The notes below the pieces were generated by a model, which saw only the letters and a program-made list of their open reading frames with translations, ran no database searches and was not told the origin of the DNA. The translations under genes were made by a program, and so were the position numbers. A DNA stretch of 64,000 bases from JBFIHF01 sp964411125 (GTDB taxonomy: Bacteria > Myxococcota_A > Bradymonadia > Bradymonadales > Bradymonadaceae): the NCBI GenBank assembly GCA_964411125.1, contig CAYPJU010000004.1, forward strand, positions 62,001 to 126,000, read 5' to 3'. Shown here piece after piece: positions 24,990-34,229 of this stretch (its first letter is position 1; every line of letters starts with the position of its first letter).

Positions 24990-25844
24990 ATGTTTTCGCG
25001 CAAATCCAACAGACGAAAGACCCCCATCAAGGTGCGCCTGCGCTCCTCCTGGGACGGGTTCGTCGCCGCGATGCGGAAAATTCTGCCGCTGGTCTTCCTG
25101 GCGGCCGTCGCCGTAGCCGTTCCGTTCGGGATCTTCACCGCCTACCTCCACATCGTCTCGACGCCGTACTTCGCCGTCGACGACGTTCGGGTCGAAGGGC
25201 TGAAGCTTCTGACCGAAGACGAAGTCCTCCGAAAAGGGGGCATCGTCCCGGGGTCCAACGTCTTCGACGTCGACCTCGAACGGATCGAAGCGAGCCTCGA
25301 GGCCGAGCCGTGGATTCGCCAGGTTCATCTGGAGAAGCGACTGCCGGGCACGCTCATTCTTCGAGTCGAAGAACGCTCCGCGACCGCGATTCTCGTCGAC
25401 GGCCCCGCCTACGTTCTCCTCGATGGAGACGGCGAGCCGTTCAAGAATCTGGAACCGGGCGATGCAGTCGACGAGCTCCTCGAGCTGCCCCTCATCACCG
25501 GCCTCACCCGGGCCGAAGCTTCGGCGGAGCCGGGGCAGACTCTCGTCGTGGAAGCGATGGAAGTCGTACGTCTTGCCCGGGCGAACGGACTGCCCGAACT
25601 CTCGGAGGTCCACATCGACCCCGTGATGGGACTGTCCGTCGTCCCGGCCGACAGCGGTATCGAGATTCGGCTCGGGCGGGGGCGCTACGCCGACCGGATC
25701 CAGCGACTGCGAGCCGTCTTCGCAGCGATCGAGAAAGAAGGAAGAGAGGTCGACTACATCATCATCGACCAGGAAGGAAAGTTGAACCGTGTGACCGTCG
25801 GCAGCCGAGCGAAGGATGGCTCGGCTCCGCAGTCACCCAATTGA
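24990..25844 (+). CDS. ftsQ: Cell division protein FtsQ
   Basis: FtsQ is a bitopic inner-membrane divisome scaffold. The 284-residue protein has a basic cytoplasmic tail (about 30 residues), one helix (LPLVFLAAVAVAVPFGIFTA, about 33-52) and a POTRA domain beginning FAVDDVRVEGLKLLTEDEV, followed by the FtsQ domain (LPGTLILRVEERSATAIL). Identification relies on this architecture and position between ddl and ftsA, since FtsQ sequences diverge strongly. The ATG at 24990 lies 40 bases after ddl. Confidence 0.93.
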   Translation: MFSRKSNRRKTPIKVRLRSSWDGFVAAMRKILPLVFLAAVAVAVPFGIFTAYLHIVSTPYFAVDDVRVEGLKLLTEDEVLRKGGIVPGSNVFDVDLERIEASLEAEPWIRQVHLEKRLPGTLILRVEERSATAILVDGPAYVLLDGDGEPFKNLEPGDAVDELLELPLITGLTRAEASAEPGQTLVVEAMEVVRLARANGLPELSEVHIDPVMGLSVVPADSGIEIRLGRGRYADRIQRLRAVFAAIEKEGREVDYIIIDQEGKLNRVTVGSRAKDGSAPQSPN

Positions 25845-25874
25845 TTGGAACCGTACCAGGGAAGGTAAGCTGAA

Positions 25875-27101
25875 ATGGCGAGGAAAGACGAAATCTTGGT
25901 GGGGTTGGACATCGGCACGACGAAGATCGCGTGCATCATCGGAGAAGTCACCGATGATGGGCTCGATATCATCGGGATCGGTAGCCACCCTTCGACAGGG
26001 CTGCGCAAGGGCGTGGTCATCAACATCGACGCGACGATCAACTCGATCCGCAAGGCCGTGGAAGAGGCCGAGCTGATGGCGGGTTGTGAGGTCAATACCG
26101 TCTACGCGGGCATCGCGGGAGGGCATATCAAGGGCTTCAACTCGCACGGCATCGTCGCCGTGAAAGAGAAGGAAGTCCGCCCCGCCGACCTCGCTCGCGT
26201 GGTCGATGCCGCCCGCGCCGTCGCCATCCCGATGGACCGAGAAGTCATCCACGTCATTCCGCAGGAGTACATCATCGATGACCAGGACGGGATTCGAGAA
26301 CCGCTCGGAATGGCGGGTGTTCGACTCGAAGCCAAGGTCCACATCGTCACCGGTTCCGTCACGAGCGCACAGAACATCATCAAGTGCGCCAATGCGTGCG
26401 GCCTCAACGTCGCAGACATCGTGCTGGAGCAGCTCGCCTCCTCCGAAGCCGTGCTCTCCGAGGACGAGAAGGAGCTAGGCGTCGCAGTGGTCGACATCGG
26501 TGGCGGCACCACCGACATCGCCATCTTCAGCGGTGGTTCCCTGGTCCACACCGCCGTCCTCAGTGTCGGAGGTAACCACCTCACGAACGACATCGCGGTC
26601 GGACTCCGTACCCCGATGGCCGAGGCGGAGCGTATCAAGCAGCGGTACGGCTGTGCGATGACGAGCCGAGTGTCCGCCGACGAGACCATCGAGGTCCCGT
26701 CCGTCGGAGGACGCCCCCCTCGCGTTCTCAGCCGCCAGATCCTCAGCGAGATCATCGAACCGCGCGTCGAAGAAATCTTCGCCTTCGTCGGCCGCGAAGT
26801 TCGCAACTCCGGCTATGAAGACCTCATCGCCAGCGGCATCGTCATCACCGGCGGCACGACGATCCTCGAGCACATGCCCGAGCTCGCCGAGGAAGTCCTC
26901 GGAATGCCGGTCCGCCGCGGACTCCCCAAAGGGGTGGGGGGGCTCGTCGACGTCGTCCGAAACCCCAAGTTCGCCACGGGCGTCGGCCTCGTGGTCTACG
27001 GCAAGGACTGCCAGGAACAGTCACTCTTCCGCATCCGGGAAGAGCGGCTCTACCACAACATCACCAAGCGCATGAAACAGTGGTTCTCTGAGATCTTCTG
27101 A
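25875..27101 (+). CDS. ftsA: Cell division protein FtsA
   Basis: FtsA is an actin-like ATPase that tethers FtsZ filaments to the membrane. Of its 408 residues, the phosphate-1 motif VGLDIGTTKIACIIGE lies at about 9-24, phosphate-2 is VVDIGGGTTDIAIF and the adenosine motif region is GIVITGGTTILEHM. The C-terminus ends ITKRMKQWFSEIF, an amphipathic helix typical of the membrane-targeting sequence. AGGTAAGCTGA precedes the ATG. Confidence 0.97.
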   Translation: MARKDEILVGLDIGTTKIACIIGEVTDDGLDIIGIGSHPSTGLRKGVVINIDATINSIRKAVEEAELMAGCEVNTVYAGIAGGHIKGFNSHGIVAVKEKEVRPADLARVVDAARAVAIPMDREVIHVIPQEYIIDDQDGIREPLGMAGVRLEAKVHIVTGSVTSAQNIIKCANACGLNVADIVLEQLASSEAVLSEDEKELGVAVVDIGGGTTDIAIFSGGSLVHTAVLSVGGNHLTNDIAVGLRTPMAEAERIKQRYGCAMTSRVSADETIEVPSVGGRPPRVLSRQILSEIIEPRVEEIFAFVGREVRNSGYEDLIASGIVITGGTTILEHMPELAEEVLGMPVRRGLPKGVGGLVDVVRNPKFATGVGLVVYGKDCQEQSLFRIREERLYHNITKRMKQWFSEIF

Positions 27102-27177
27102 ACAACCGAAGCACGAAAAGTAGACAACACACCATCAAGGAAGAACGCCCGGAAGGGCCTATCTAAGGAAAGATATC

Positions 27178-28566
27178 ATGTTCCAATTCGACGATACGGA
27201 AATCCCCGACAGCGCAAACATCAAGGTCATCGGAGTCGGTGGCGGCGGCGGCAACGCCGTGAACACCATGATCGCCGACGGTATCGGCGGCGTGGAGTTC
27301 GTCGCGGCCAACACCGACCTGCAGGCGCTCGATACCAACATGGCTTCGCTGAAGATTCAGCTCGGTCAGGGACTCACCAAGGGGCTCGGCGCAGGTGCCG
27401 ATCCCGACATCGGCCGCAACTCGGCCATCGAAGACAGCCAGCGCATCGCCGAGGCCCTCGAAGGCTCCGACATGGTCTTCGTCACCGCTGGAATGGGCGG
27501 CGGAACCGGGACCGGTGCCGCTCCCGTCATCGCCAACATCGCCCGGGAGCTCGGCGCGCTGACCGTCGGCGTCGTCACCAAGCCGTTCCACTTCGAAGGC
27601 CGTCGCCGTCGCAAGCAGGCCGCCGAAGGGATCAAGAACCTTCAGAACGCAGTCGACACGCTCATCACGATTCCGAACCAGCGGCTCCTCGCGGTCGCCG
27701 GTGAGGACACCACGATCCTCGAAGCCTTCAAGAAGGCCGACGAAGTTCTGCTTCAGGCCGTCCAGGGCATCTCCGACCTCATCACCGTGCGCGGTCTCGT
27801 GAACGTCGACTTCGCCGACGTCCGAACGATCATGCGCGGCCGGGGAATGGCGCTGATGGGAACCGGCAAGGCGACCGGACCGCAGCGGGCCCTCGAAGCC
27901 GCGGAGATGGCGATCTCCTCGCCGCTCCTCGAAGACGTCTCCATCGAGGGCGCGACCGGGATCCTCATCAACATCACGGGAGGCATCGACATGACCCTCC
28001 GTGAGATCAACGACGCGGCGTCCCTCATCGAAGAGGCCGCGCACGAAGAAGCCAACATCATCTTCGGTAACGTCATCGACGACGGGCTCAGCGACGAGAT
28101 CAAGATCACGGTCATCGCCACGGGCTTCCAGCCGGCGGCGTCCGAGTTCGACCAGCAGCAGACCGTCCGCCGTCGCCCGACGCAGAACACGCAGCCCCAG
28201 TACCAGGTGCCGCGTCCCCAGCAGCAGGGCTACCGCGTCGAGCAGAGCGGTTCCTACCCGACGCCGCCCCCGCAGAAGATCGACCACCAGACCGCGGCGA
28301 GCCTTCGCGGCGATTCGGTCGTCGACGAGGTCGACGAGTTCCTCGAAAACTCCGAAGTCTATGAGGAGCGCAACCTCGCCGAGACGTCCGGTTCCTTCGA
28401 GCGCGTCCAGACCACTGGCGGTGACGAGCGTCGCGCGAACTTCATCCGCTCGTCGAGCGGTTCGGTCCGCGCTGCCGGCGGAGGGCTCTCCCCCCACGAG
28501 GAAGAGGAGATGGACGTCCCGACCTTCCTCCGAAGCCGCACCAACCAGCGTCGCCACGACAGCTGA
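27178..28566 (+). CDS. ftsZ: Cell division GTPase FtsZ
   Basis: FtsZ is the tubulin-like GTPase that forms the cytokinetic ring. In the 462-residue protein the nucleotide-binding GVGGGGGNAVN is at 19-29, the tubulin signature GGGTGTGAAP at 107-116 and the T7 loop NVDFADVRTIM at 209-219. A glutamine-rich disordered linker of about 120 residues follows residue 325. The C-terminal peptide VPTFLRSRTNQRR corresponds to the conserved FtsA-binding tail. AAGGAAAGATATC precedes the ATG, and a terminator lies 22 bases after the stop. Confidence 0.98.
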   Translation: MFQFDDTEIPDSANIKVIGVGGGGGNAVNTMIADGIGGVEFVAANTDLQALDTNMASLKIQLGQGLTKGLGAGADPDIGRNSAIEDSQRIAEALEGSDMVFVTAGMGGGTGTGAAPVIANIARELGALTVGVVTKPFHFEGRRRRKQAAEGIKNLQNAVDTLITIPNQRLLAVAGEDTTILEAFKKADEVLLQAVQGISDLITVRGLVNVDFADVRTIMRGRGMALMGTGKATGPQRALEAAEMAISSPLLEDVSIEGATGILINITGGIDMTLREINDAASLIEEAAHEEANIIFGNVIDDGLSDEIKITVIATGFQPAASEFDQQQTVRRRPTQNTQPQYQVPRPQQQGYRVEQSGSYPTPPPQKIDHQTAASLRGDSVVDEVDEFLENSEVYEERNLAETSGSFERVQTTGGDERRANFIRSSSGSVRAAGGGLSPHEEEEMDVPTFLRSRTNQRRHDS

Positions 28567-28588
28567 ACTCGATGCCGCCTCACCCGAG

Positions 28589-28616
28589 GGCCCCGGTTTC
28601 CGGGGCCTTTCTTTTT
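28589..28616 (+). terminator. Intrinsic terminator after ftsZ
   Basis: A perfect 8-base-pair stem, GGCCCCGG (28589-28596) and CCGGGGCC (28600-28607), with a TTT loop, is followed by TTTCTTTTT. It marks the end of the murB-ftsZ transcription unit. Confidence 0.92.
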
Positions 28617-28660
28617 GGCGGATCGACGTCCGGCCGTCCTTCTCTCTTTTTTTGAGCTTA

Positions 28661-28689
28661 TTGAGTGTCGCCCACGTCACTGGTATTCA
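28661..28689 (+). promoter_or_regulatory. Candidate promoter for lipoprotein gene
   Basis: TTGAGT (28661-28666) and TATTCA (28684-28689) are 17 bases apart, between the ftsZ terminator and the lipoprotein ATG at 28712. The -10 match is weak (three of six), so this is tentative. Confidence 0.3.
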
Positions 28690-28711
28690 GACCACAGCCT
28701 TGGAGACCTCG

Positions 28712-29551
28712 ATGAAACTTCGTCATGCCTCGCTCGCCACTCTGCTCGCCCTTTCGCTCACAGCTTGTGAGAAGCGCTCCGAAGAAGCGCCACCGGCGGA
28801 GCCCGAGGAGCAGGGCGTCCCCGCCTCCACCTGGAATGGTCTCGAGGTTCGACTCGGCCACGAGATTCACGTGGGCGGCAAGAAGGTGACGAACGGCGCC
28901 TATCCCGCCGATGCGAGCTCCCAGGGCAAGATGAAAGTCGTCCTCCCCGGCCTCGCCGGGGACCTCGTCGAAGGGGGCCACGGGACCGCGGCGAAGCGAG
29001 GCGTCCTCCTGCGGGTCGACCCCGCGACGCCGTACGTCCGGGTCGGGCGCGCATTGCACACGCTGCAGAAGAACGGCACCCCCGCTACGCATTTCGCCGC
29101 CGGCGAGAACGACCCGATCGCGCTCACTTCCGAGCTCGGCGACCCCGTTTTCCTCACCATCAATTCGCGTGGGGTCACGGTCACCGCGGCGGGCGCGGTC
29201 ATGCCGCCGCTCGAAGGATGCCCGCCCGGAGCGACGGTGTGTTTCAAGCAGCCGGGCGAGATCGGAAAGCTCGCCAGCGCCGCCTCGATCGCGATGAGGA
29301 AGGGAGACACGCAGGAGTCGGCGATCGTCGCAGGAAAGGCCGCGGAACTCCTCGACGTTCCCGCGCTCCGAAAGCAGATCGCGGCGGCCGCCGAGGCGGC
29401 CCCCGAGTCGAAGACTCTTTCGGTCGTCGCCCACTCTTTCGTGCCTGCGGGCGTGCTGGCCACCGCGATCTCCGCGAACTGCAAGTCCGCCTCGACAGCG
29501 GCGAAGTGTGAGCGGATCATCCCCAACGTTTACCTCACCCTCGTCCAATGA
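28712..29551 (+). CDS. Lipoprotein with an ExbD/TolR-like periplasmic segment
   Basis: The 279-residue product has a clear lipoprotein signal (LATLLALSLTAC, cysteine 19). The mature part contains GLEVRLGHEIHVGGKKV and VLLRVDPATPYVRVGRALHTLQKNG, which resemble the periplasmic domain of ExbD/TolR proteins. The usual N-terminal helix with its Asp is replaced by the lipid anchor, so this would not be a proton-channel subunit. The resemblance is weak and seen by eye. The stop overlaps an ATG at 29548, and another lipoprotein gene follows at 29572. Confidence 0.7.
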   Translation: MKLRHASLATLLALSLTACEKRSEEAPPAEPEEQGVPASTWNGLEVRLGHEIHVGGKKVTNGAYPADASSQGKMKVVLPGLAGDLVEGGHGTAAKRGVLLRVDPATPYVRVGRALHTLQKNGTPATHFAAGENDPIALTSELGDPVFLTINSRGVTVTAAGAVMPPLEGCPPGATVCFKQPGEIGKLASAASIAMRKGDTQESAIVAGKAAELLDVPALRKQIAAAAEAAPESKTLSVVAHSFVPAGVLATAISANCKSASTAAKCERIIPNVYLTLVQ

Positions 29552-29571
29552 AGTCTGCCGTGGAGCACACC

Positions 29572-30900
29572 ATGAAGCGACGCATCCTCCCGCTCGCCGT
29601 CGTCCTCGTCACCGCCTGCGGTGGAGCCGAAGAAGACGAGCCGACGACGCCCGAGCTTCCGTACCAGGATCTCGAACCCGCCGAGCCGCTCGACTACGAC
29701 GCCGTCGAAATTGGCGTCGGTCTCCATCACGGAGAGGCACTCGCCATCGCGTATGGGGGGACTCCTTCCTACGAGAAGGCCGCGGCGACGATCGACCACG
29801 CGTTCATGTGGGTGCAGGCGTTCGACGAAGGAGCCGCCACGTTCGGCGAGTACCTGGTCTACCCCGCACCGTCCGAGGTCACCGACGCCCGCAGTGCGTC
29901 CGACTTCATCGGGACGAACTCGGCAAACGCGCGATTCGAAGCCCGCGCCGACGATTTCGCGGCGGAGCTCGAAGCGGCGGCCGAGGAGGGCGGAGCTTCG
30001 TTCGGAAAGAAGAGCATCGTCATGGATCTCTTCAGGCTGCGCGGCGACTGGTGGGTCCGATGGGACGGGAACCTCGACGACGAGGTCAACCGAGTCGGAA
30101 AGGGGCCATATGGTCTCAACCGCGACGACATGTACGAGGATCTCCTGGACCAGATCGAGGCGGTCGCGGCGGCGCAGAAGCCCGACTACTTCATCATCGG
30201 TGACGAGATGGAGCGACTCCTCGCCGACACCGACAGCGAAGGTCTCTCGACGGCGGAGTTCTCCAACTTCCACGCCTTTTTCCAGGAGGCTGTCAGCCGG
30301 ATTCACGAGCAATCGTCGGCGACGAAGGTGGGGGTCGGGTTCAACTGGGACCGCTTCGTCGCCGAAGTGGCGCCGATGTACGCGACGGGGGCCGAGATCT
30401 CTCACCTCCAGGTGATGGACCGCGCATTCGCCGCGGTGATTCTTCCCTTCGTCGAGGTCGGCGACATCGTCGCGCTGCAGAGTTATCGCGACGTCGACGA
30501 TCTCGAAGTACCGTTCCCCGTCAACAATCTCCCCGTCGACGAGACGTACCAGTTCTTGCGGCGGGTCGACGGTTTGTACGAGTTGAACGGAGAGAAACCC
30601 ATCGTCTTCTACAGCGTCGGTACGCCCGTGGATTCTCCGGTCGCCTACCTTCGGCAGAGAAACTACCTGGAAGATTTTGCCGTCTGGACCGCCGGGGTGA
30701 ACCCGGAGGTGGTCGCCTGGCGTACGCTGGTGAACATCGACGGTACCGATACGAGCACCCAAGAGGTGAGCGGACGTTGCAGATCCCTCACCGAGACGAC
30801 CCGCGATTTCCAGCTCCCGATCTCCGCTTGTTACGACGGACTCTTCACGTCCGTCTATTCTGCGAAGGACCCTTTCGACCTGTTGTCGGGCGAGGATTGA
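29572..30900 (+). CDS. Lipoprotein, possibly a TIM-barrel glycoside hydrolase-like protein
   Basis: A 442-residue lipoprotein (LPLAVVLVTACGG, cysteine 16). The start at 29572 is preferred to the ATG at 29548 because GTGGAG is well spaced and the signal peptide begins there. The order of segments (IDHAFMWVQAF, YFIIGDEMERLL, VGVGFNWDRF, IVALQSYRD, KPIVFYSVGTP) resembles TIM-barrel glycosidases, with Glu in GDEMERLL at the place of the acid/base residue. The second catalytic Glu is not obvious, so enzyme activity is unproven. It is likely cotranscribed with the preceding lipoprotein gene. Confidence 0.65.
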   Translation: MKRRILPLAVVLVTACGGAEEDEPTTPELPYQDLEPAEPLDYDAVEIGVGLHHGEALAIAYGGTPSYEKAAATIDHAFMWVQAFDEGAATFGEYLVYPAPSEVTDARSASDFIGTNSANARFEARADDFAAELEAAAEEGGASFGKKSIVMDLFRLRGDWWVRWDGNLDDEVNRVGKGPYGLNRDDMYEDLLDQIEAVAAAQKPDYFIIGDEMERLLADTDSEGLSTAEFSNFHAFFQEAVSRIHEQSSATKVGVGFNWDRFVAEVAPMYATGAEISHLQVMDRAFAAVILPFVEVGDIVALQSYRDVDDLEVPFPVNNLPVDETYQFLRRVDGLYELNGEKPIVFYSVGTPVDSPVAYLRQRNYLEDFAVWTAGVNPEVVAWRTLVNIDGTDTSTQEVSGRCRSLTETTRDFQLPISACYDGLFTSVYSAKDPFDLLSGED

Positions 30901-30970
30901 GGCCGCGCGACTGTATCGCCGGCGGTAGAAACCTTTCATTTCTTGTCCCGCGTGGATAGAGTCAACCACG

Positions 30971-31792
30971 ATGGCGAGCGATAGCGGAAAACACAGCGCG
31001 CTGCGGCAAACCGACGATGGTACCTTCGAGGTCGTCTACGAAGACGATCCGGCCGAAGGTATCGCGACCGACGACTCGTCGTTCGCAGACGCCGGACCAC
31101 CCGATGCGATGGCAGCGACCGGCAAACCGAGCAAATCGCTCGTGCTCGCCGGCGTGGTCGCGGTCGCCGTGTTGGCGGCAGTAGCCGTCGCCGCGGTCGT
31201 CCTCTCCGGAGGCGACGATCGTGAGCGCGATGCCGAAGATCTTCCTCTCGTCGAAGGTTTCCGGCCCTACGTCGGGGCAGAGACCGCGCGAAAGCTCGAC
31301 GAAAAGACCCGACAGTTCCGGGCCGCTCGGGCCGCCGCCGCTGCAGCGGAGGAGGCCGAGGCCGAGCCGACCGAACCCGAGGTCGTCGAAGAGGACCCGG
31401 TCGAGGTAGTCGAAGAAAACGTCATCGAGTCCGACGAAGTTGGGTGGGAAGTCGAAGAAGTGATAGAAGACGAAGGCATCGCCGACGAGGTCGAGGTTGT
31501 CGAAGAGGAGGACAATCTCGACGCTCGCGGCGATGCCCTCGGCACCTCGCCGTCCCTGTCGGCGAAGTCGCTGAGGAGTGGCCGAATCCGACCCGCCGAC
31601 ATCCAGGGTATCAACACACCCGCGCTCGGCCCGGATCGGCTGAAGGGTCTACCGCTGCGGACCATCAAGCCGCCGATCATCGGTGGGACAAACTCGGTCG
31701 AGCCCGAAGAGAGGATGGAAGGGGACGAGCCGGAGGTCGAGATCATCGACGAAGCCGATGTCGTCGATGAGGAAGAGGCCTACGAAGAGTAA
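30971..31792 (+). CDS. Acidic single-span membrane protein
   Basis: A 273-residue protein with a polar N-terminal domain of about 50 residues, one helix (LVLAGVVAVAVLAAVAVAAV, about 57-76), an Ala-rich coiled segment (RAARAAAAAAEEAEAE), a strongly acidic Glu/Val region, and a C-terminal part with short basic islands (KSLRSGRIR, RLKGLPLRTIKPP) before an acidic tail. I recognise no family. Low complexity suggests a stretched periplasmic or cytoplasmic spacer. Its TAA lies one base from the convergent stop of the next gene. Confidence 0.7.
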   Translation: MASDSGKHSALRQTDDGTFEVVYEDDPAEGIATDDSSFADAGPPDAMAATGKPSKSLVLAGVVAVAVLAAVAVAAVVLSGGDDRERDAEDLPLVEGFRPYVGAETARKLDEKTRQFRAARAAAAAAEEAEAEPTEPEVVEEDPVEVVEENVIESDEVGWEVEEVIEDEGIADEVEVVEEEDNLDARGDALGTSPSLSAKSLRSGRIRPADIQGINTPALGPDRLKGLPLRTIKPPIIGGTNSVEPEERMEGDEPEVEIIDEADVVDEEEAYEE

Positions 31793-31793
31793 G

Positions 31794-32204
31794 TCACTCG
31801 GGGCAGTCGGAGTTGCACGCGAGACCGCGCGCTCCGCAGATTCTGTTCCGCCCGTCGCATTCGGACCAGCCGCACGCGCCGGCGTTCCCGCCGCACTGAA
31901 GCGTGCATTCACCCTGACATTCGACCTCGCAGTCGCCCCCCTCACATTCGACGTTGCAGGTGGCTCCGTCTTCGCAGAAGACTTCGCCCCCGCGCTCCAG
32001 CGCGAAGTCGCAGGTCGATCCCGACTCGCATCGGATCTCGCAGTTTCGGGTGCACGTCTGGTCGCAGTCGTCCGTGCAGCTACAACTGGCGCTGGTGCAT
32101 TCGCCGCTACCGGCCGTGTCGTCGCCGAACTCCACGGAACCCGTGGGGAAGAAGACGTTGCATGCGGGGAGCGCGAGCGCGAAGACGATCAGGAGTCGTT
32201 GCAT
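31794..32204 (-). CDS. Small cysteine-rich lipoprotein
   Basis: A 136-residue product starting MQRLLIVFALALPAC, with the lipid cysteine at residue 15. The mature part holds more than twenty cysteines in short spacings (CSCTDDCDQTCTRNCEIRC, CEGGDCEVECQGEC), with few hydrophobic residues, as in disulphide-stapled secreted proteins. No known family was recognised. The repeated acidic Cys-x(2-4)-Cys units resemble the 'DAG/Cys-rich' lipoproteins of myxobacteria. Convergent with the acidic membrane protein gene. Confidence 0.75.
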   Translation of the reverse strand: MQRLLIVFALALPACNVFFPTGSVEFGDDTAGSGECTSASCSCTDDCDQTCTRNCEIRCESGSTCDFALERGGEVFCEDGATCNVECEGGDCEVECQGECTLQCGGNAGACGWSECDGRNRICGARGLACNSDCPE

Positions 32205-32266
32205 GGGAGGGATAGTACCAGAGAACGTCCGCATGGCCACCCGTGGATGGGGGCGTAACGGCCCAC

Positions 32267-32298
32267 AAAAAAAGAGGCGGCCCGGTCGGGGCCGCCTC
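32267..32298 (-). terminator. Intrinsic terminator of dnaK
   Basis: On the minus strand GAGGCGGCCC pairs with GGGCCGCCTC (10 base pairs, 5-base loop) and is followed by seven T residues (32273-32267). It lies 20 bases after the dnaK stop. Confidence 0.92.
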
Positions 32299-32318
32299 GA
32301 GTCGCGCTGGGTTCGGCG

Positions 32319-34229
32319 TCAGTTCGCTTCCTCGAACTCGGCGTCGATGACGTCGTCATCGTCGTCGTCCGAGGCGGCTTCGCCAGCGTCGGTCGCTCCC
32401 GCGCCCGGCGCTGCTCCACCTTCGGCCTCCGCCGCGGCCTTGTACATCTGCTCGGCCGATGCGTGCAGCTCCTTCTCGAGAGAATCCATCTTCTCTTTCA
32501 AGGTGTCGGCGTCGCCGTCTTCGAGAGCCTTCTCGAGCTCGTCGATCTTGGCGTTCAGGCCGGCGAGATCGTCCGCCGGGAGCTTGTCGCCGTACTCGCC
32601 GAGCGTCTTCCGCGCCGAGTGGACCATCGCTTCCGCTTTGTTGCGGGTCTCGATGCGCTCCTTCTTCGCGGCGTCTTCCGAGGCGTTCTCTTCCGCCTCT
32701 TTGACCAACCGCTCGATGTCCTGGTCGGAGAGACCACTGGACGATTCGATGCGGATCTTCTGCTCCTTGCCCGTCGCTTTGTCCTTCGCCGAGACGTGAA
32801 CGATGCCGTTCGCGTCGATGTCGAAGGTCACCTCGATCTGAGGCACGCCGCGAGGCGCCGGCGGGATGCCGTCCAGGTTGAACTTCCGCATCGTCTTGTT
32901 GTCCTCGGCCATCGGGCGTTCACCCTGCAGCACGTGGACGGTGACGCTGGTCTGGCTGTCCGAAGCGGTCGAGAAGATCTCGCTCTTCTTGGTCGGGATC
33001 GTCGTGTTGCGCGGGATGAGCGGGGTCATCACGCCACCGAGGGTCTCGATGCCGAGGGTGAGCGGAGTCACGTCGAGGAGCAGAATGTCCGAGACGTCGC
33101 CCGAGAGGACGCCAGCCTGAACCGCTGCACCGAGTGCCACGACCTCGTCGGGGTTCACGCCCTTCGAAGGTTCGGCCTGGAAGAACTCTTTGACCTTCTC
33201 TTGGACCAGCGGGATGCGGGTCGAACCACCGACGAGCAAAACCTCGTCGATCTCGCTGACGCTCTTGTTCGCGTCCTCGAGCGCCTTCTTGCACGGTTTC
33301 AGCGTGCGCTCGACGAGGTCTGCGACCATCGCCTCGAACTTCGCGCGCGTCAGCTTGATGTTCAGGTGCTTCGGACCGTTCGCGTCCGCCGTCAGGAACG
33401 GAAGGTTGATGTCGGTCTCGAGCACGCTCGAGAGGTCGATCTTTGCCTTCTCTGCCGCCTCCTTCAGACGCTGCAGGACCATCTTGTCTTTCGAGACGTC
33501 GATCCCCGTGTCCTTTTTGAACTCGGCGATGAGCCAGTCGATGATCACGTGGTCGAAGTCGTCACCACCGAGGTGCGTGTCGCCGTTCGTCGACTTCACT
33601 TCGATGACGTTGTCACCGACCTCGAGGATCGAGATGTCGAACGTACCACCACCGAGGTCGTACACGGCGATGAAGCGCTCGTCCGTCTTATCGAGTCCGT
33701 AGGCGAGTGCCGCTGCCGTAGGCTCGTTGACGATGCGTTTCACGTCGAGACCGGCGATGCGTCCGGCGTCTTTCGTCGCCTGGCGCTGCGAGTCGTTGAA
33801 GTACGCCGGAACGGTGATGACCGCTTCGGTGACTTCCTCGCCGAGATACGCTTCGGCTGCGTTCTTCAGCTTCATCAAGATCTTCGACGAGATCTCGGGT
33901 GGGCTGTACTTCTTCCCGCGAATCTCGATGTGCGCGTCGCCGTTGTCGCCCTTGACGACGCCGTACGGCACTCGCTCGATCTCTCGGGTCATCTGGGTGT
34001 GCTTCATGCCCATGAAGCGCTTCACCGAGAAGATCGTGTTCTCGGGGTTCGTGATCGCCTGGTTTTTCGCGATGCGTCCGACCAGGGTGTTGTCCTTGTC
34101 GTCGAACGCGACGACCGACGGGGTCGTCCGCGCTCCTTCTTCATTGGTGATGACCTTCGGTTCCTTTCCTTCCATCACCGCTACTACGGAGTTGGTCGTA
34201 CCAAGGTCGATGCCGATGATTTTTCCCAT
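32319..34229 (-). CDS. dnaK: Molecular chaperone DnaK (Hsp70)
   Basis: DnaK is the cytoplasmic ATP-dependent Hsp70 chaperone. I chose the ATG at 34229 (GAGGAAACGAAAG upstream), giving 636 residues starting MGKIIGIDLGTTNSVVAVME. Other Hsp70 signatures are VYDLGGGTFDISILEVGD and VLLVGGSTRIPLVQEKV. The C-terminus has a Gly/Ala-rich lid tail and a run of six Asp before VIDAEFEEAN. dnaJ and grpE are not adjacent, which is unusual compared with many proteobacteria. It has its own terminator and probably its own promoter in the 127-base gap upstream. Confidence 0.97.
   Translation of the reverse strand: MGKIIGIDLGTTNSVVAVMEGKEPKVITNEEGARTTPSVVAFDDKDNTLVGRIAKNQAITNPENTIFSVKRFMGMKHTQMTREIERVPYGVVKGDNGDAHIEIRGKKYSPPEISSKILMKLKNAAEAYLGEEVTEAVITVPAYFNDSQRQATKDAGRIAGLDVKRIVNEPTAAALAYGLDKTDERFIAVYDLGGGTFDISILEVGDNVIEVKSTNGDTHLGGDDFDHVIIDWLIAEFKKDTGIDVSKDKMVLQRLKEAAEKAKIDLSSVLETDINLPFLTADANGPKHLNIKLTRAKFEAMVADLVERTLKPCKKALEDANKSVSEIDEVLLVGGSTRIPLVQEKVKEFFQAEPSKGVNPDEVVALGAAVQAGVLSGDVSDILLLDVTPLTLGIETLGGVMTPLIPRNTTIPTKKSEIFSTASDSQTSVTVHVLQGERPMAEDNKTMRKFNLDGIPPAPRGVPQIEVTFDIDANGIVHVSAKDKATGKEQKIRIESSSGLSDQDIERLVKEAEENASEDAAKKERIETRNKAEAMVHSARKTLGEYGDKLPADDLAGLNAKIDELEKALEDGDADTLKEKMDSLEKELHASAEQMYKAAAEAEGGAAPGAGATDAGEAASDDDDDDVIDAEFEEAN

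Noticed and set aside
27163..28680. 505-residue minus-strand open frame opposite ftsZ
   Set aside because: Antisense shadow; runs through the ftsZ terminator and has no recognisable domain.
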